Source of the DNA: Mycobacterium sp. PS03-16
GTDB lineage: Bacteria > Actinomycetota > Actinomycetes > Mycobacteriales > Mycobacteriaceae
DNA: 37,346 nucleotides
NCBI RefSeq assembly: GCF_004570325.1
Contig: NZ_SPQO01000039.1
Span: 1 to 37,346, forward strand
Direction: 5' to 3'
Shown here: one piece after another, positions 6,607 through 14,856 of the stretch
Numbering within the stretch: the stretch's first letter is position 1
How the letters are laid out: every line of letters starts with the position of its first letter
Notes under the pieces: model-generated
Told to the model about the DNA's origin: nothing
The model's database searches: none
Seen by the model: the letters and a program-made list of their open reading frames with translations, nothing else
Made by a program: the position numbers and the translations under genes

Positions 6607-9051
6607 ATGCCGCAGCGTCCCCCGAAGGCCGTCACGGTCATCAAGTTGGCCTGGTGCTGCTTGCTGGCCAGTGTGCTGGCCGCTGCCCTGATGTTCCCCG
6701 TCGTCGGCGGCATCGGCCTGGTGTCCAACCGCGCCTCCGATGTCGTTGCCAACGGCTCGGCCGCGCTGGTCGAAGGCGAGATCCCGCAGGTGTCGACGAT
6801 GGTCGACGCCAAGGGCAACACGATCGCCTGGCTGTACTCCCAGCGCCGGTTCGAGGTGTCGAGCGAACAGATCGCCAACACGATGAAACTGGCGATCGTC
6901 TCTATCGAGGACAAGCGGTTTGCCGAACACAACGGTGTCGACTGGCAGGGCACGCTGACGGGTCTGACCGGCTACCTGCGCGGGGACACCGACACCCGCG
7001 GCGGGTCCACGCTCGAACAGCAGTACGTGAAGAACTATCAGCTACTGGTGGTCGCGCAGACCGACGCCGAGAAGCGGGCGGCGATCGAGACCACCCCGGC
7101 ACGCAAACTGCGCGAGATCCGGATGGCGCTCACGCTCGACAAGACGCTCACCAAACCCGAGATCCTCACCCGCTACCTCAACCTGGTGTCGTTCGGCAAC
7201 GGGGCGTTCGGCATCCAGGATGCGGCGCAGACGTACTTCGGGATCAACGCCTCCGAGCTGAACTGGCAGCAGGCCGCGCTGCTGGCCGGCCTGGTGCAGT
7301 CCACCAGCGCGCTGAATCCGTACACCAACCCCGACGGTGCCCTGGCCCGCCGCAACCTGGTGCTCGACACGATGATCGAGAACCTGCCCAACGAGGCCGA
7401 GGCGCTGCGCGCCGCCAAGGACCAGCCCCTCGGCGTGCTGCCGGTGCCCAATGAGCTGCCCCGCGGCTGCATCGCCGCCGGGGACCGCGCGTTCTTCTGC
7501 GACTACGCGCTGGAGTACCTGGCCCGCGCCGGTATCAGTAAGGAGCAGGTCGCCAAGGGCGGCTACCTGATCCGCACCACGCTCGACCCCGACGTGCAGG
7601 CGCCGGTGAAGTCCGCGGTCGACCAGTACGCCAGCCCCGATACCCCGGGGGTGGCCAGCGTGATGAGCGTGATCCGTCCGGGTAAGGAGTCCCACCCGGT
7701 GCTGGCGATGGCGTCCAACCGCACCTACGGCCTCAACTTGGACGCCAACGAGACGATGCAGCCGCAGCCGTTCACGCTCGCCGGCAACGGGGCCGGGTCG
7801 GTGTTCAAGGTCTTCACCACCGCCGCGGCGATGGAGCTGGGCATGGGCATCAACACCACGCTGCAGGTGCCCGGCTCGTTCCAGGCCAAGGGGCTGGGCA
7901 GCAGCGACCGGCCCGGCTGCCCGCCGGCCACCTGGTGTGTCAGCAATGCGGGCGGCTACCGCGGCAGCATGAACGTCACCGACGCACTGGCCACCTCCCC
8001 GAACACTGCGTTCGCCAAGCTGATCTCCCAGGTCGGTGTCCCCCGCGCGGTCGACATGGCGGTCCGGCTGGGCCTGCGCTCCTACGCGCTGCCCGGGACC
8101 GCCCGCGACTACGACCCGGAGAGCAACGAGAGCCTGGCCGACTTCATCAAGCGCCAGAACATCGGCTCGTTCACGCTCGGCCCGTTCGAGGTCAACGGGC
8201 TCGAGCTGTCCAATGTGGCGGCGACGCTGGCCTCCGGCGGCGTCTGGTGCCCGCCCAACCCGATCGCCCAGGTCCTCGACCGGCACGGCGAGGAGGTGTC
8301 GGTGACGACCGAGACCTGCGAGCAGGTGGTGCCCGAGGGCCTGGCCAACACCCTGGCCAATGCGATGAGCAAGGACGACACCGGCGCGGGGACCGCGGCC
8401 GGGGCGGCCGGGTCGGTGGGCTGGGACCTGCCGATGTCCGGTAAGACCGGGACCACCGAGTCCAACCGGTCCTCGGCGTTCCTCGGCTTCACCAATCAGC
8501 TGGCCGCGGCGAACTACGTCTACGACGATTCGCCCACCCCCGGTGAGCTCTGCTCGTTCCCCCTGCGGCAGTGCGGATCGGGCAACCTGTTCGGCGGCAA
8601 CGAACCCGCCCGCACCTGGTTCGCGGCGATGAAGCCGATCGCCACGAACTTCGGCGAGGTGGCGCTGCCGCCGACCGATCCGAAGTACGTCGACGGCGGG
8701 CCGGGCTCACGCGTGCCGAGCGTGTCCGGGCTGACCCAGGACGCCGCCCGGCAGCGTCTGCGCGAAGCCGGTTTCCAGGTGGCCGATCAGGTCAGCTCGG
8801 TGAACAGCGGTTCGCGGGCGGGCACGGTGGTCGGCACCAACCCCAGCGGCCAGACCATCCCGGGCTCGATCATCACGATCCAGGTGAGCAACGGCATCGC
8901 CCCGCCGCCGCCCCCGCCACCGTCGATCAGCATTCCGAGTCTGCCGGGCGGGCCGCCGGCGCCGATCGGGCAGACGGTCGTCGAGATCCCCGGTCTGCCG
9001 CCCATCACGGTGCCGGTGCTCGGGCCGCCGCCCCCGCCCCCGCCGCCGTGA
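6607..9051 (+). CDS. ponA2: Bifunctional penicillin-binding protein 1 (class A PBP) with PASTA domain
   Basis: An 814-residue class A PBP that polymerises and cross-links peptidoglycan at the outer face of the membrane. After a short cytoplasmic tail and one membrane helix (about 12-36) comes the glycosyltransferase domain with the EDKRFAEHNGVDW motif (catalytic Glu101) and GGSTLEQQYVKN. The transpeptidase domain carries the active-site Ser398 (SVFK), SPN at 464-466 and KTG at 613-615. A single PASTA domain (about 700-767, VPSVSGLTQDAARQRL) and a Pro-rich tail close the protein. This order is that of mycobacterial PonA2 (Rv3682). It is divergent from whiB4 and upstream of the phosphoesterase and cds1. 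Confidence 0.96.
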   Translation: MPQRPPKAVTVIKLAWCCLLASVLAAALMFPVVGGIGLVSNRASDVVANGSAALVEGEIPQVSTMVDAKGNTIAWLYSQRRFEVSSEQIANTMKLAIVSIEDKRFAEHNGVDWQGTLTGLTGYLRGDTDTRGGSTLEQQYVKNYQLLVVAQTDAEKRAAIETTPARKLREIRMALTLDKTLTKPEILTRYLNLVSFGNGAFGIQDAAQTYFGINASELNWQQAALLAGLVQSTSALNPYTNPDGALARRNLVLDTMIENLPNEAEALRAAKDQPLGVLPVPNELPRGCIAAGDRAFFCDYALEYLARAGISKEQVAKGGYLIRTTLDPDVQAPVKSAVDQYASPDTPGVASVMSVIRPGKESHPVLAMASNRTYGLNLDANETMQPQPFTLAGNGAGSVFKVFTTAAAMELGMGINTTLQVPGSFQAKGLGSSDRPGCPPATWCVSNAGGYRGSMNVTDALATSPNTAFAKLISQVGVPRAVDMAVRLGLRSYALPGTARDYDPESNESLADFIKRQNIGSFTLGPFEVNGLELSNVAATLASGGVWCPPNPIAQVLDRHGEEVSVTTETCEQVVPEGLANTLANAMSKDDTGAGTAAGAAGSVGWDLPMSGKTGTTESNRSSAFLGFTNQLAAANYVYDDSPTPGELCSFPLRQCGSGNLFGGNEPARTWFAAMKPIATNFGEVALPPTDPKYVDGGPGSRVPSVSGLTQDAARQRLREAGFQVADQVSSVNSGSRAGTVVGTNPSGQTIPGSIITIQVSNGIAPPPPPPPSISIPSLPGGPPAPIGQTVVEIPGLPPITVPVLGPPPPPPPP

Positions 9052-9062
9052 CCGGCTCACGG
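9046..9062 (+). terminator. Hairpin over the ponA2 stop codon
   Basis: CCGTGA (9046-9051), 5-nt loop, TCACGG (9057-9062). It is a perfect 6-bp stem that includes the TGA stop and has no U-tract. It is weak as a terminator; the promoter box at 9124 shows that the next gene can be transcribed separately. Confidence 0.3.
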
Positions 9063-9123
9063 TAGGGCGTCCCGGGCCCACCAGGTTCACGCGCGAGAGG
9101 CGGTGTGTGCCGACGACTGGCAG

Positions 9124-9129
9124 TAGGCT
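9124..9129 (+). promoter_or_regulatory. Leaderless -10 box for the phosphoesterase gene
   Basis: TAGGCT followed by 7 nt and ATG 9137. It decides the start: the longer in-frame GTG 9107 would lie upstream of this promoter. Confidence 0.5.
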
Positions 9130-9136
9130 TTGGCGC

Positions 9137-10138
9137 ATGGCCGCTGCACTGTCACGTTCGACGACACTGTCAGGGAGGACGAAGTCGTCGGCCACGCTGC
9201 TCAAGAATGCCGCCGCGCTGAGCGCGGGCTCGCTGGTCGCCGGGGTCGGGTACGCGTCGGTGATCGAACGCAACGCCTTCACGTTGCGTGAGGTGACGAT
9301 GCCCGTTCTGACGCCCGGATCGTCCCCGCTGCGGGTGCTGCACATCAGCGACATCCACATGCGGCCCGGCCAGCGCCGCAAGCAGGCGTGGCTGCGTGAT
9401 CTGGCTCGGCTCGAACCGGATCTGGTGGTCAACACCGGCGACAACCTGGCGCATCCGCGCGCGGTGCCCGCGGTCGTGCAGGCGCTCTCCGACCTGCTGT
9501 CGGTACCCGGCGTGTTCGTGTTCGGCAGCAACGACTACTTCGCGCCGCGGTTGAAGAACCCGCTCAACTACCTCACCAACCCCACCCACCGCGTGCACGG
9601 TGAGCCGCTGCCGTGGCAGGACCTGCGGGCGGCGTTCACCGAGCGGGGCTGGCTCGACATGACGCACAACCGCCGGGAGTTCGACGTCGCGGGTCTGCGC
9701 GTCGCGGTCGCCGGCGTCGACGACCCGCATCTCAAGCGGGACCGCTACGACACGATCGCGGGCGCGGCCACACCGACGGCGAACCTGGCGCTCGGGCTGA
9801 CCCATTCGCCGGAACCCCGGGTGCTCGACCGTTTCGCCGCCGACAACTACCACCTGGTGATGGCCGGCCACACCCACGGCGGGCAGCTGTGCCTGCCGTT
9901 CTACGGCGCGATCGTCACCAACTGCGAACTGGACCGGTCCCGGGTCAAGGGCGCGTCGCGCTGGGGTACGGGCATGGCGCTGCACGTCTCGGCCGGGATC
10001 GGCACGTCGCCGTTCGCGCCGGTGCGGTTCTGCTGCCGACCCGAGGCCACGCTGCTGACGCTGATCCCCACGCCCACCGGTGGACGTGATACCGGGGTGC
10101 AGGCGGGCCGGTCGCCGTCGACCGTCTCGGCACGGTGA
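9137..10138 (+). CDS. Calcineurin-like metallophosphoesterase, membrane-linked
   Basis: A 333-residue protein with an N-terminal hydrophobic stretch (about 26-40, AALSAGSLVAGVGYA) and a metallophosphoesterase domain. Metal ligands are visible in HISDIHM (Asp and His, about 70-76), the NTGDN motif (about 99-103), GSND (about 132-135, Asn and His-type ligands), LTHSP and AGHTHGGQ (about 245-252). This YkuE/LpxH-like architecture hydrolyses phosphoester or pyrophosphate bonds; the substrate is unknown. It corresponds to Rv3683, between ponA2 and cds1. Its TGA overlaps the GTG of cds1 (GTGA), so the two are coupled. Confidence 0.88.
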   Translation: MAAALSRSTTLSGRTKSSATLLKNAAALSAGSLVAGVGYASVIERNAFTLREVTMPVLTPGSSPLRVLHISDIHMRPGQRRKQAWLRDLARLEPDLVVNTGDNLAHPRAVPAVVQALSDLLSVPGVFVFGSNDYFAPRLKNPLNYLTNPTHRVHGEPLPWQDLRAAFTERGWLDMTHNRREFDVAGLRVAVAGVDDPHLKRDRYDTIAGAATPTANLALGLTHSPEPRVLDRFAADNYHLVMAGHTHGGQLCLPFYGAIVTNCELDRSRVKGASRWGTGMALHVSAGIGTSPFAPVRFCCRPEATLLTLIPTPTGGRDTGVQAGRSPSTVSAR

Positions 10139-11241
10139 CCGACCGGTCCTCGATCGCGGTCCGCAGTCAGCCCCGCGCCTGGGTCGGCAACGCCGTCCGG
10201 CTGATCGAGGCCGACGCCCGCCGCAGCGCCGACACCCACCTGCTGCGCTATCCGCTGCCGTCGGCGTGGTGCGACCACAGCGACGTCGCGCTGTACCTCA
10301 AGGACGAATCCACCCACATCACCGGCAGTCTCAAGCACCGGTTGGCGCGGTCGCTGTTCCTCTACGGGCTGTGCAACGGCTGGATCTGTGAGAACACCAC
10401 AGTGATCGAGGCGTCCAGCGGGTCGACCGCGGTGTCCGAGGCGTACTTCGCCGCCCTGCTCGGGTTGCCGTTCATCGCGGTGATGCCGTCGTCGACCAGC
10501 GCGTCGAAGATCGCGTTGATCGAAGCCCAGGGTGGGCGGTGCCATCTCGTCGCCGAGTCGTCGCAGGTGTACGCGGAGGCGGAGCGGCTGGCCGGGGAGA
10601 CCGGCGGGCACTACCTCGATCAGTTCACCAACGCCGAACGGGCCACCGACTGGCGCGGCAACAACAACATCGCCGAGGCGATCTACCAGCAGATGGCCGA
10701 CGAACGCCATCCGATCCCGGAGTGGATCGTGGTGGGTGCGGGGACCGGCGGTACCAGCGCGACGATCGGCCGCTACATCCGCTACCGCCGCCACGTGACC
10801 GGGTTGTGTGTGGTGGATCCGGAGAATTCGGCGTTCTTCCCGTCCTACGCCCAGGGCGATCCGGCCGTGGTGACCGGTGCGTCGTCGCGGATCGAGGGCA
10901 TCGGGCGGCCGCGAGTGGAACCGTCGTTCCTACCCGAGGTGGTGGACCGCATGATCGTGGTACCCGACGCGGCGTCGGTGGCGGCGGCCCGGCATGTCAG
11001 TCGGGTGTTGGGGCGGCGGGTGGGCCCGTCGACGGGGACGAATCTGTGGGGGGCGTTCAGCCTGCTGGCCGAGATGCGCGCGCAGGGGCGCAGCGGATCG
11101 GTGGTGACGCTGATCGCCGACAGTGGCGACCGCTACGCCGACACCTACTTCTGCGATGAGTGGCTGACCAGCCAGGGCATCGACGCATCCGACTCGGCCG
11201 AGGTGCTCGCCGAATTCGAACGGTCCTGCGCCTGGCCCTGA
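10135..11241 (+). CDS. cds1: PLP-dependent cysteine desulfhydrase / cysteine synthase fold
   Basis: A 368-residue fold-type II PLP enzyme of the cysteine synthase/cystathionine beta-synthase group. The PLP lysine is probably Lys67 in HITGSLKHR; the substrate loop is EASSGSTAVSEA, and the phosphate-binding glycine loop is VVGAGTGGTSATIGR. The M. tuberculosis homologue Rv3684 has been reported, from memory, as an H2S-producing cysteine desulfhydrase (Cds1), so release of sulfide, pyruvate and ammonia from cysteine is likely; a synthase activity cannot be excluded by sequence. GTG 10135 overlaps the phosphoesterase stop. Its 3' end overlaps a small antisense membrane-protein gene by 97 bp. Confidence 0.85.
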   Translation: MTDRSSIAVRSQPRAWVGNAVRLIEADARRSADTHLLRYPLPSAWCDHSDVALYLKDESTHITGSLKHRLARSLFLYGLCNGWICENTTVIEASSGSTAVSEAYFAALLGLPFIAVMPSSTSASKIALIEAQGGRCHLVAESSQVYAEAERLAGETGGHYLDQFTNAERATDWRGNNNIAEAIYQQMADERHPIPEWIVVGAGTGGTSATIGRYIRYRRHVTGLCVVDPENSAFFPSYAQGDPAVVTGASSRIEGIGRPRVEPSFLPEVVDRMIVVPDAASVAAARHVSRVLGRRVGPSTGTNLWGAFSLLAEMRAQGRSGSVVTLIADSGDRYADTYFCDEWLTSQGIDASDSAEVLAEFERSCAWP

Positions 11242-11342
11242 TCGTCGCGCCCGCCGGACAGTGGCCCGTCGGCGGTCAGGAACAACCAGATGGCCGCCAG
11301 CGCGAAGAACCCCAGGTAGATGGAAGCTCCCAAGCCGGTCAT
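11145..11342 (-). CDS. Small single-span membrane protein (hypothetical)
   Basis: A 65-residue protein: a short N-terminus, one strong membrane helix at about residues 5-23 (GASIYLGFFALAAIWLFLT), then a polar Gln/Ser/Asp-rich tail. ATG 11342 has a clear GAGG Shine-Dalgarno 5 nt upstream, which favours a real gene over a chance ORF. Its last third lies antisense to the 3' end of cds1; the tail composition there may therefore be constrained by cds1, and a shorter functional protein is possible. The longer in-frame ORF upstream reads through the tRNA and is rejected. I do not recognise the family. Confidence 0.55.
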   Translation of the reverse strand: MTGLGASIYLGFFALAAIWLFLTADGPLSGGRDDQGQAQDRSNSASTSAESDASMPWLVSHSSQK

Positions 11343-11504
11343 ATCTGCCTCATTCCCACTCGAGCGGCGCTCTGCCGTCATTGTGAACAACGCCACCGAC
11401 ATCTCCCGTCTTCCCCGCGTCGAACGTGATCCGTGTCGCCCGGGCGTGGGTGACCTCGTTTGGCTTTCCGAGGCACCGGTGCGATACCCTTTCAACGCTT
11501 CACG

Positions 11505-11578
<74 letters not shown>

Positions 11579-11595
11579 CTCGTGTTGGTGCAGCT

Positions 11596-11632
11596 GAGAG
11601 GCCTCGACCGGGACAGTCGGTCGGGGCCTCTC
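11596..11632 (+). terminator. tRNA-Pro terminator
   Basis: Two 15-nt arms (11596-11610 and 11618-11632) pair completely apart from one G-T wobble, around a 7-nt loop (GGACAGT). No T-run follows, the usual mycobacterial form. It insulates the tRNA from the chromate operon. Confidence 0.85.
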
Positions 11633-11663
11633 GTCGCTCAGTCGGCACTTTCGATGGCCGCGA

Positions 11664-11702
11664 TTCAATCTCTCGACACCCGATTGAAACCGTGGTTACA
11701 TC
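11664..11702 (+). promoter_or_regulatory. Promoter and putative operator of the chromate operon
   Basis: Inverted repeat TTCAATC (11664-11670) and GATTGAA (11682-11688), 11 bp apart, 18 bp centre to centre. It is followed by a -10-like TTACAT/TACATC (11696-11702) ending 6-7 nt before ATG 11709, consistent with a leaderless transcript. The repeat lies over the -35 region, where a repressor would block. ChrB proteins are known chromate-responsive regulators, so autoregulation is a reasonable inference. Confidence 0.45.
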
Positions 11703-11708
11703 CGTTCC

Positions 11709-12218
11709 ATGTCGCAGGCGCCGAGCGCTTCAACGGTCGAGTGGGTGCTCCTCAATTACCGCCTGCCGCGGGAGCCGTCCACACCCCGGATCACCATCTG
11801 GCGCAAGCTGAAGAAACTGGGCGTCGCCCAGATCGTCGACGGTGTGGTCGCCTTGCCGGCGGACGCCCGGACACGGGAACAGTTCGATTGGTTGGCCGAC
11901 GAGATCGCCGAGCATGACGGGCAGGCCGGTGTCTGGGTGGCACGGTGCACCACAACCGACCAGGAGCAACTACTGCGATCGCAGATGACAGCTGCTCGGG
12001 TGACCGAATACAACGAGCTGAGCGCCGCGGTCAGTGCGACCGAGTCTCTCGACGCTCGCGCGCGACGCGCAGCGCTGAAACGTCTGCGCAGCCAGCTGCG
12101 GGCGATCACGCGGCGCGACTTCTTTCCCCCACCAGAACGAGAGCACGTCGAGACCGCACTGCGCAGCTTGGCCGAGGCCCTCGACAACTCCGACGCGGAC
12201 GCGGAGGCCGTGCTGTGA
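11709..12218 (+). CDS. Chromate resistance protein ChrB, N-terminal domain
   Basis: A 169-residue protein matching the N-terminal half of ChrB: VLLNYRLPREPSTPRITIWRKLKKLG and the WVARCTTTD region are the family pattern. ChrB is usually one protein of about 300 residues that senses chromate and controls chrA; here its two halves are separate genes. Residues 96-140 are an Arg-rich, probably coiled helical region; the C-terminus is acidic. ATG 11709 lacks a Shine-Dalgarno and is probably leaderless. The stop overlaps the GTG of the next gene, so both halves are likely made in equal amounts and associate. DNA binding is inferred from the family. Confidence 0.85.
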   Translation: MSQAPSASTVEWVLLNYRLPREPSTPRITIWRKLKKLGVAQIVDGVVALPADARTREQFDWLADEIAEHDGQAGVWVARCTTTDQEQLLRSQMTAARVTEYNELSAAVSATESLDARARRAALKRLRSQLRAITRRDFFPPPEREHVETALRSLAEALDNSDADAEAVL

Positions 12219-12646
12219 GGTGGGCGACGCGTGCCGGTATCCACATCGATCGGGCCGCCTGCGCATGGCTGATCCGCCACTTCGTCGATCCCGACGCGGA
12301 ATTCGTGTTCGTCACCGACGGTGAGTCGGTCCCCGACGACGCGACACCGTTCGACATGCGCGGCGTGGAACTGTCGCACCATCGTGGTGACTGCACCTTC
12401 GAAACCATCCTGCGTCGCTTCGAACTTCACGATCCAGTCCTATGGAGGATCGGCCAGATCGTGCACGAAGCCGACATCGAGGACGGGCGCTTCGACGCAC
12501 CCGAGGCACCCGGACTCGACGTCATCCTGCGCGGGCTGTCCATGACCGGCAGCGACGAACAGACCCTGACCGTCGCCACCGCCGTCTTCGCGGGACTGTA
12601 TGAGTACTTCCGGCGCAGCGTGACCCAAGGAACCACCCCCTCGTGA
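12215..12646 (+). CDS. Chromate resistance protein ChrB, C-terminal domain
   Basis: A 143-residue protein equivalent to the C-terminal half of ChrB, with RAGIHIDRAACAWLIRHFVDPDAEFVFV at the start, the conserved Asp/His cluster HHRGDCTFETILRRF, and IVHEADIED. The conserved Asp, His and Glu residues look like a possible metal or oxyanion site, but the reaction is not known to me. GTG 12215 overlaps the TGA of the N-terminal half; its own stop overlaps the chrA GTG. Full-length ChrB fuses the two domains, so this is either an ancestral split or a fission; the clean GTGA junction argues against a decayed gene. Confidence 0.83.
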   Translation: MRWATRAGIHIDRAACAWLIRHFVDPDAEFVFVTDGESVPDDATPFDMRGVELSHHRGDCTFETILRRFELHDPVLWRIGQIVHEADIEDGRFDAPEAPGLDVILRGLSMTGSDEQTLTVATAVFAGLYEYFRRSVTQGTTPS

Positions 12647-14064
12647 GCAACCGCGCTGATGACACACGGCCGAACCAGCAGCCGACGTCGGCACCGGCCC
12701 CGATCGGTGGCACCGACGTGGTGCCCTTCCGGGAGGCGCTGCGGGCATGGTTTCTGATCTCGCTGCAGACCTTCGGCGGACCGGCCGGCCAGATCGCCGT
12801 GATGCAACGCTTCCTCGTCGACGAGAAGCGCTGGATCGGTCAGAAGCGGTTTCTGCACGCACTCAACTACTGCATGCTGCTTCCCGGTCCCGAAGCGCAA
12901 CAACTGGCGATCTACACGGGCTGGCTGCTCAACGGCACCCGCGGCGGCATCGCCGCCGGCACCCTGTTCGTCCTCCCCGGCGCAGTGGCGATCCTGGCAT
13001 TGTCGGCCATCTACGTCGCCTTCGGCGACACGGTCGCCGTCTCAGCATTGTTCGCCGGTCTCGCCCCCGCGGTGTTGGCCATCGTGATCAGCGCGCTCTG
13101 GCGTGTCGGCAAGAAGGCGCTGTCCGGCCCGGGGCTCGTCGCCATCGCCCTTCTCTCCTTCATCGCGCTCAGCGTGTTCGCCGTCCCGTTTCCCGTGGTC
13201 ATTGCCGTCGCCGCGGCAGTCGGGTGGCTGTTGGGACGCTACGCGCCACGTGCTTTGCGCCGCCCCTCCACCTCCGCGGCCGCCGCCGAGGACGGATCTG
13301 CTCCGCTGATCAGGGACGACGTACTGCACGAAGCCACACCCTCGCGTGCTCATACGATCAAGGTGCTGAGCGTCAGCGTGCTGGCCTGGGGGGTCCCCAT
13401 GCTCGCGGTGGCGCTGCTGACGGGGCCGCACAGCGTGCTCACCACCCAGGGCATGTTCTTCACCGGTACCGCCCTGGTCACTTTCGGTGGCGCGTACGCG
13501 GTGCTGGCCTACGTGGCACAGCGTGCCGTCGAGGTCTACCACTGGCTGGCGCCCGGTGAGATGGTGCGCGGACTGGCACTGGCCGAGACCACACCCGGAC
13601 CGCTGATCATGGTGGTGCAGTTCGTCGCCTTCGTCGGGGCTTACCGCAACCCGGGGAACGTGGATCCGTGGCTGGCGGCGACCCTGGCCGCCCTGCTGAC
13701 AACCTGGGTGACGTTCGTGCCGTGCTTCATGTTCGTATTCCTCGGCGCCCCGTATGTCGAACGGCTGCGCAACAACACCCACCTGAGCGCAGCGCTCACC
13801 GGTATCACCTCAGCCGTCGTCGGTGTCATCGCCAACCTCGCCGTCTACTTCGCGTTCCACACATTGTTCGCCGAAACGCTCACCGCGGATCTGGGTGTCG
13901 AGGTGCAGCTACCCGACGTCACCACGTGGAGACCCTTGGCGTTGGCCATCGCCACCGTCGCGGCACTCGCCATCTTCGGCCTGAAATGGTCAGTGCTGCG
14001 CACCCTCGGACTCTGCGCACTCCTGGGCGCCGCTGCAGCTCTGGCCGGATTGCCCCTCACCTGA
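12643..14064 (+). CDS. chrA: Chromate efflux transporter ChrA (two-domain form)
   Basis: A 473-residue integral membrane protein of the CHR family that expels chromate from the cytoplasm. It shows two homologous halves: the first CHR domain (about 25-205) carries SLQTFGGPAGQIAVMQRFLVDEKRW, and the second (about 245-465) carries VTFGGAYAVLAYVAQRAVEVY and LAETTPGPLIM. About ten hydrophobic segments are visible. The length is that of long-chain ChrA. GTG 12643 overlaps the ChrB C-domain stop (GTGA), giving a tightly coupled three-gene operon. Its last 8 bp overlap the end of the convergent GAF-ANTAR gene, and a tRNA T-arm-like sequence lies 17 bp after the stop. Confidence 0.93.
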   Translation: MSNRADDTRPNQQPTSAPAPIGGTDVVPFREALRAWFLISLQTFGGPAGQIAVMQRFLVDEKRWIGQKRFLHALNYCMLLPGPEAQQLAIYTGWLLNGTRGGIAAGTLFVLPGAVAILALSAIYVAFGDTVAVSALFAGLAPAVLAIVISALWRVGKKALSGPGLVAIALLSFIALSVFAVPFPVVIAVAAAVGWLLGRYAPRALRRPSTSAAAAEDGSAPLIRDDVLHEATPSRAHTIKVLSVSVLAWGVPMLAVALLTGPHSVLTTQGMFFTGTALVTFGGAYAVLAYVAQRAVEVYHWLAPGEMVRGLALAETTPGPLIMVVQFVAFVGAYRNPGNVDPWLAATLAALLTTWVTFVPCFMFVFLGAPYVERLRNNTHLSAALTGITSAVVGVIANLAVYFAFHTLFAETLTADLGVEVQLPDVTTWRPLALAIATVAALAIFGLKWSVLRTLGLCALLGAAAALAGLPLT

Positions 14065-14769
14065 CCTCACTCACCGATCCCGGGTTCGAATCCGCGCCGC
14101 CCTCATGGAGGTCGACGAGTCGACGGGACAGATCCACGAGTTTGACGTTCTGTTCTTGGGAGAGGCTCGCGAGCAGTTGGAACGCCTGCAGGCCGGTGAT
14201 GTGGAAACGTTCCATCAGCATGCCCTTCGCCTGACCTATCACGTCCCGGCTGCTCAGCGCTCGGTCGAACTGCGCCTCGGAGGCCACCGCCGCCAGTGCG
14301 ACCGAGGCGTGCTGGCCACGATGCGGCCCACGTTGAGGCTCTCCTCGTCGAAGGCCTTGGGTTCGGTGGCATACAGATTCAGCGCGCCGATGTTGCTGCC
14401 CACCACGAACAACTGGAAGGACAGTGTGCTGCGGACTCCGTGCTCGAGAGCGGCGCGGCCGAAGCGCGGCCAGCGCTGCTCGGTGGCGGTGTCCGCGATG
14501 TGCACCGTCCGATGCTCCCGCAAGGAGTCCAGACAGGGACCGTCGTCGAGGTCGGACTGCAAGGTGTCCAGCTTCTCGACGATGGGATCGGATGGCACGC
14601 GCGGCACAACCCGTTTGCCGTCGATGAACGAGATCCCCGCCCAGCGGGCGCCCGGCACGAGGGTGACCGCGCCCCGCACGATGGAGTTCAGCGTCGATTC
14701 GGCGTCCGCTTCGTGCTGCAACTCGACGGCCAGTGCGCCGAGGCGATGCGCCAGATCACCCGCCTCCAT
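14057..14769 (-). pseudogene. GAF-ANTAR antitermination regulator, frameshifted
   Basis: Two adjacent frames together make a GAF-ANTAR protein. From ATG 14769 a GAF domain runs (AHRLGALAVELQHEADAEST, LVPGARWAGISFIDG, DGPCLDSLREHRTVHIAD). After NVGRIVAS at about 14311 this frame becomes nonsense (TPRSHW..). In the next frame the expected ASVALAAVASEAQFDRAL follows, then the ANTAR domain (SRDVIGQAKGMLMERFHITGLQAFQLL), ending at 14057. One missing base near 14310-14313 explains the switch. ANTAR domains bind paired RNA hairpins and prevent termination. Either a recent single-base deletion, an assembly error, or, less likely, programmed slippage. The gene converges on chrA and overlaps it by 8 bp. 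Confidence 0.8.
14082..14093 (+). repeat. Copy of the tRNA-Pro T-arm at the far edge of the chromate cassette
   Basis: GGGTTCGAATCC here is identical to positions 11556-11567 inside the tRNA-Pro T arm. With a one-base insertion the match continues as CGCC(A or G)CCC. The two copies bracket the chromate operon as direct repeats 2.5 kb apart, as attL/attR sites left by integration into a tRNA 3' end would. The core TTCGAA is a common palindrome and the copy also falls inside coding sequence, so chance is possible. Confidence 0.35.
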
Positions 14770-14856
14770 GCCACAGGAGTACCCAGAACGCCGTCCCGCT
14801 GATCTTGCGCCGTCCCGACAGCGCATGATCGACCCGTCGGCGGGCACCCTGTCCGG

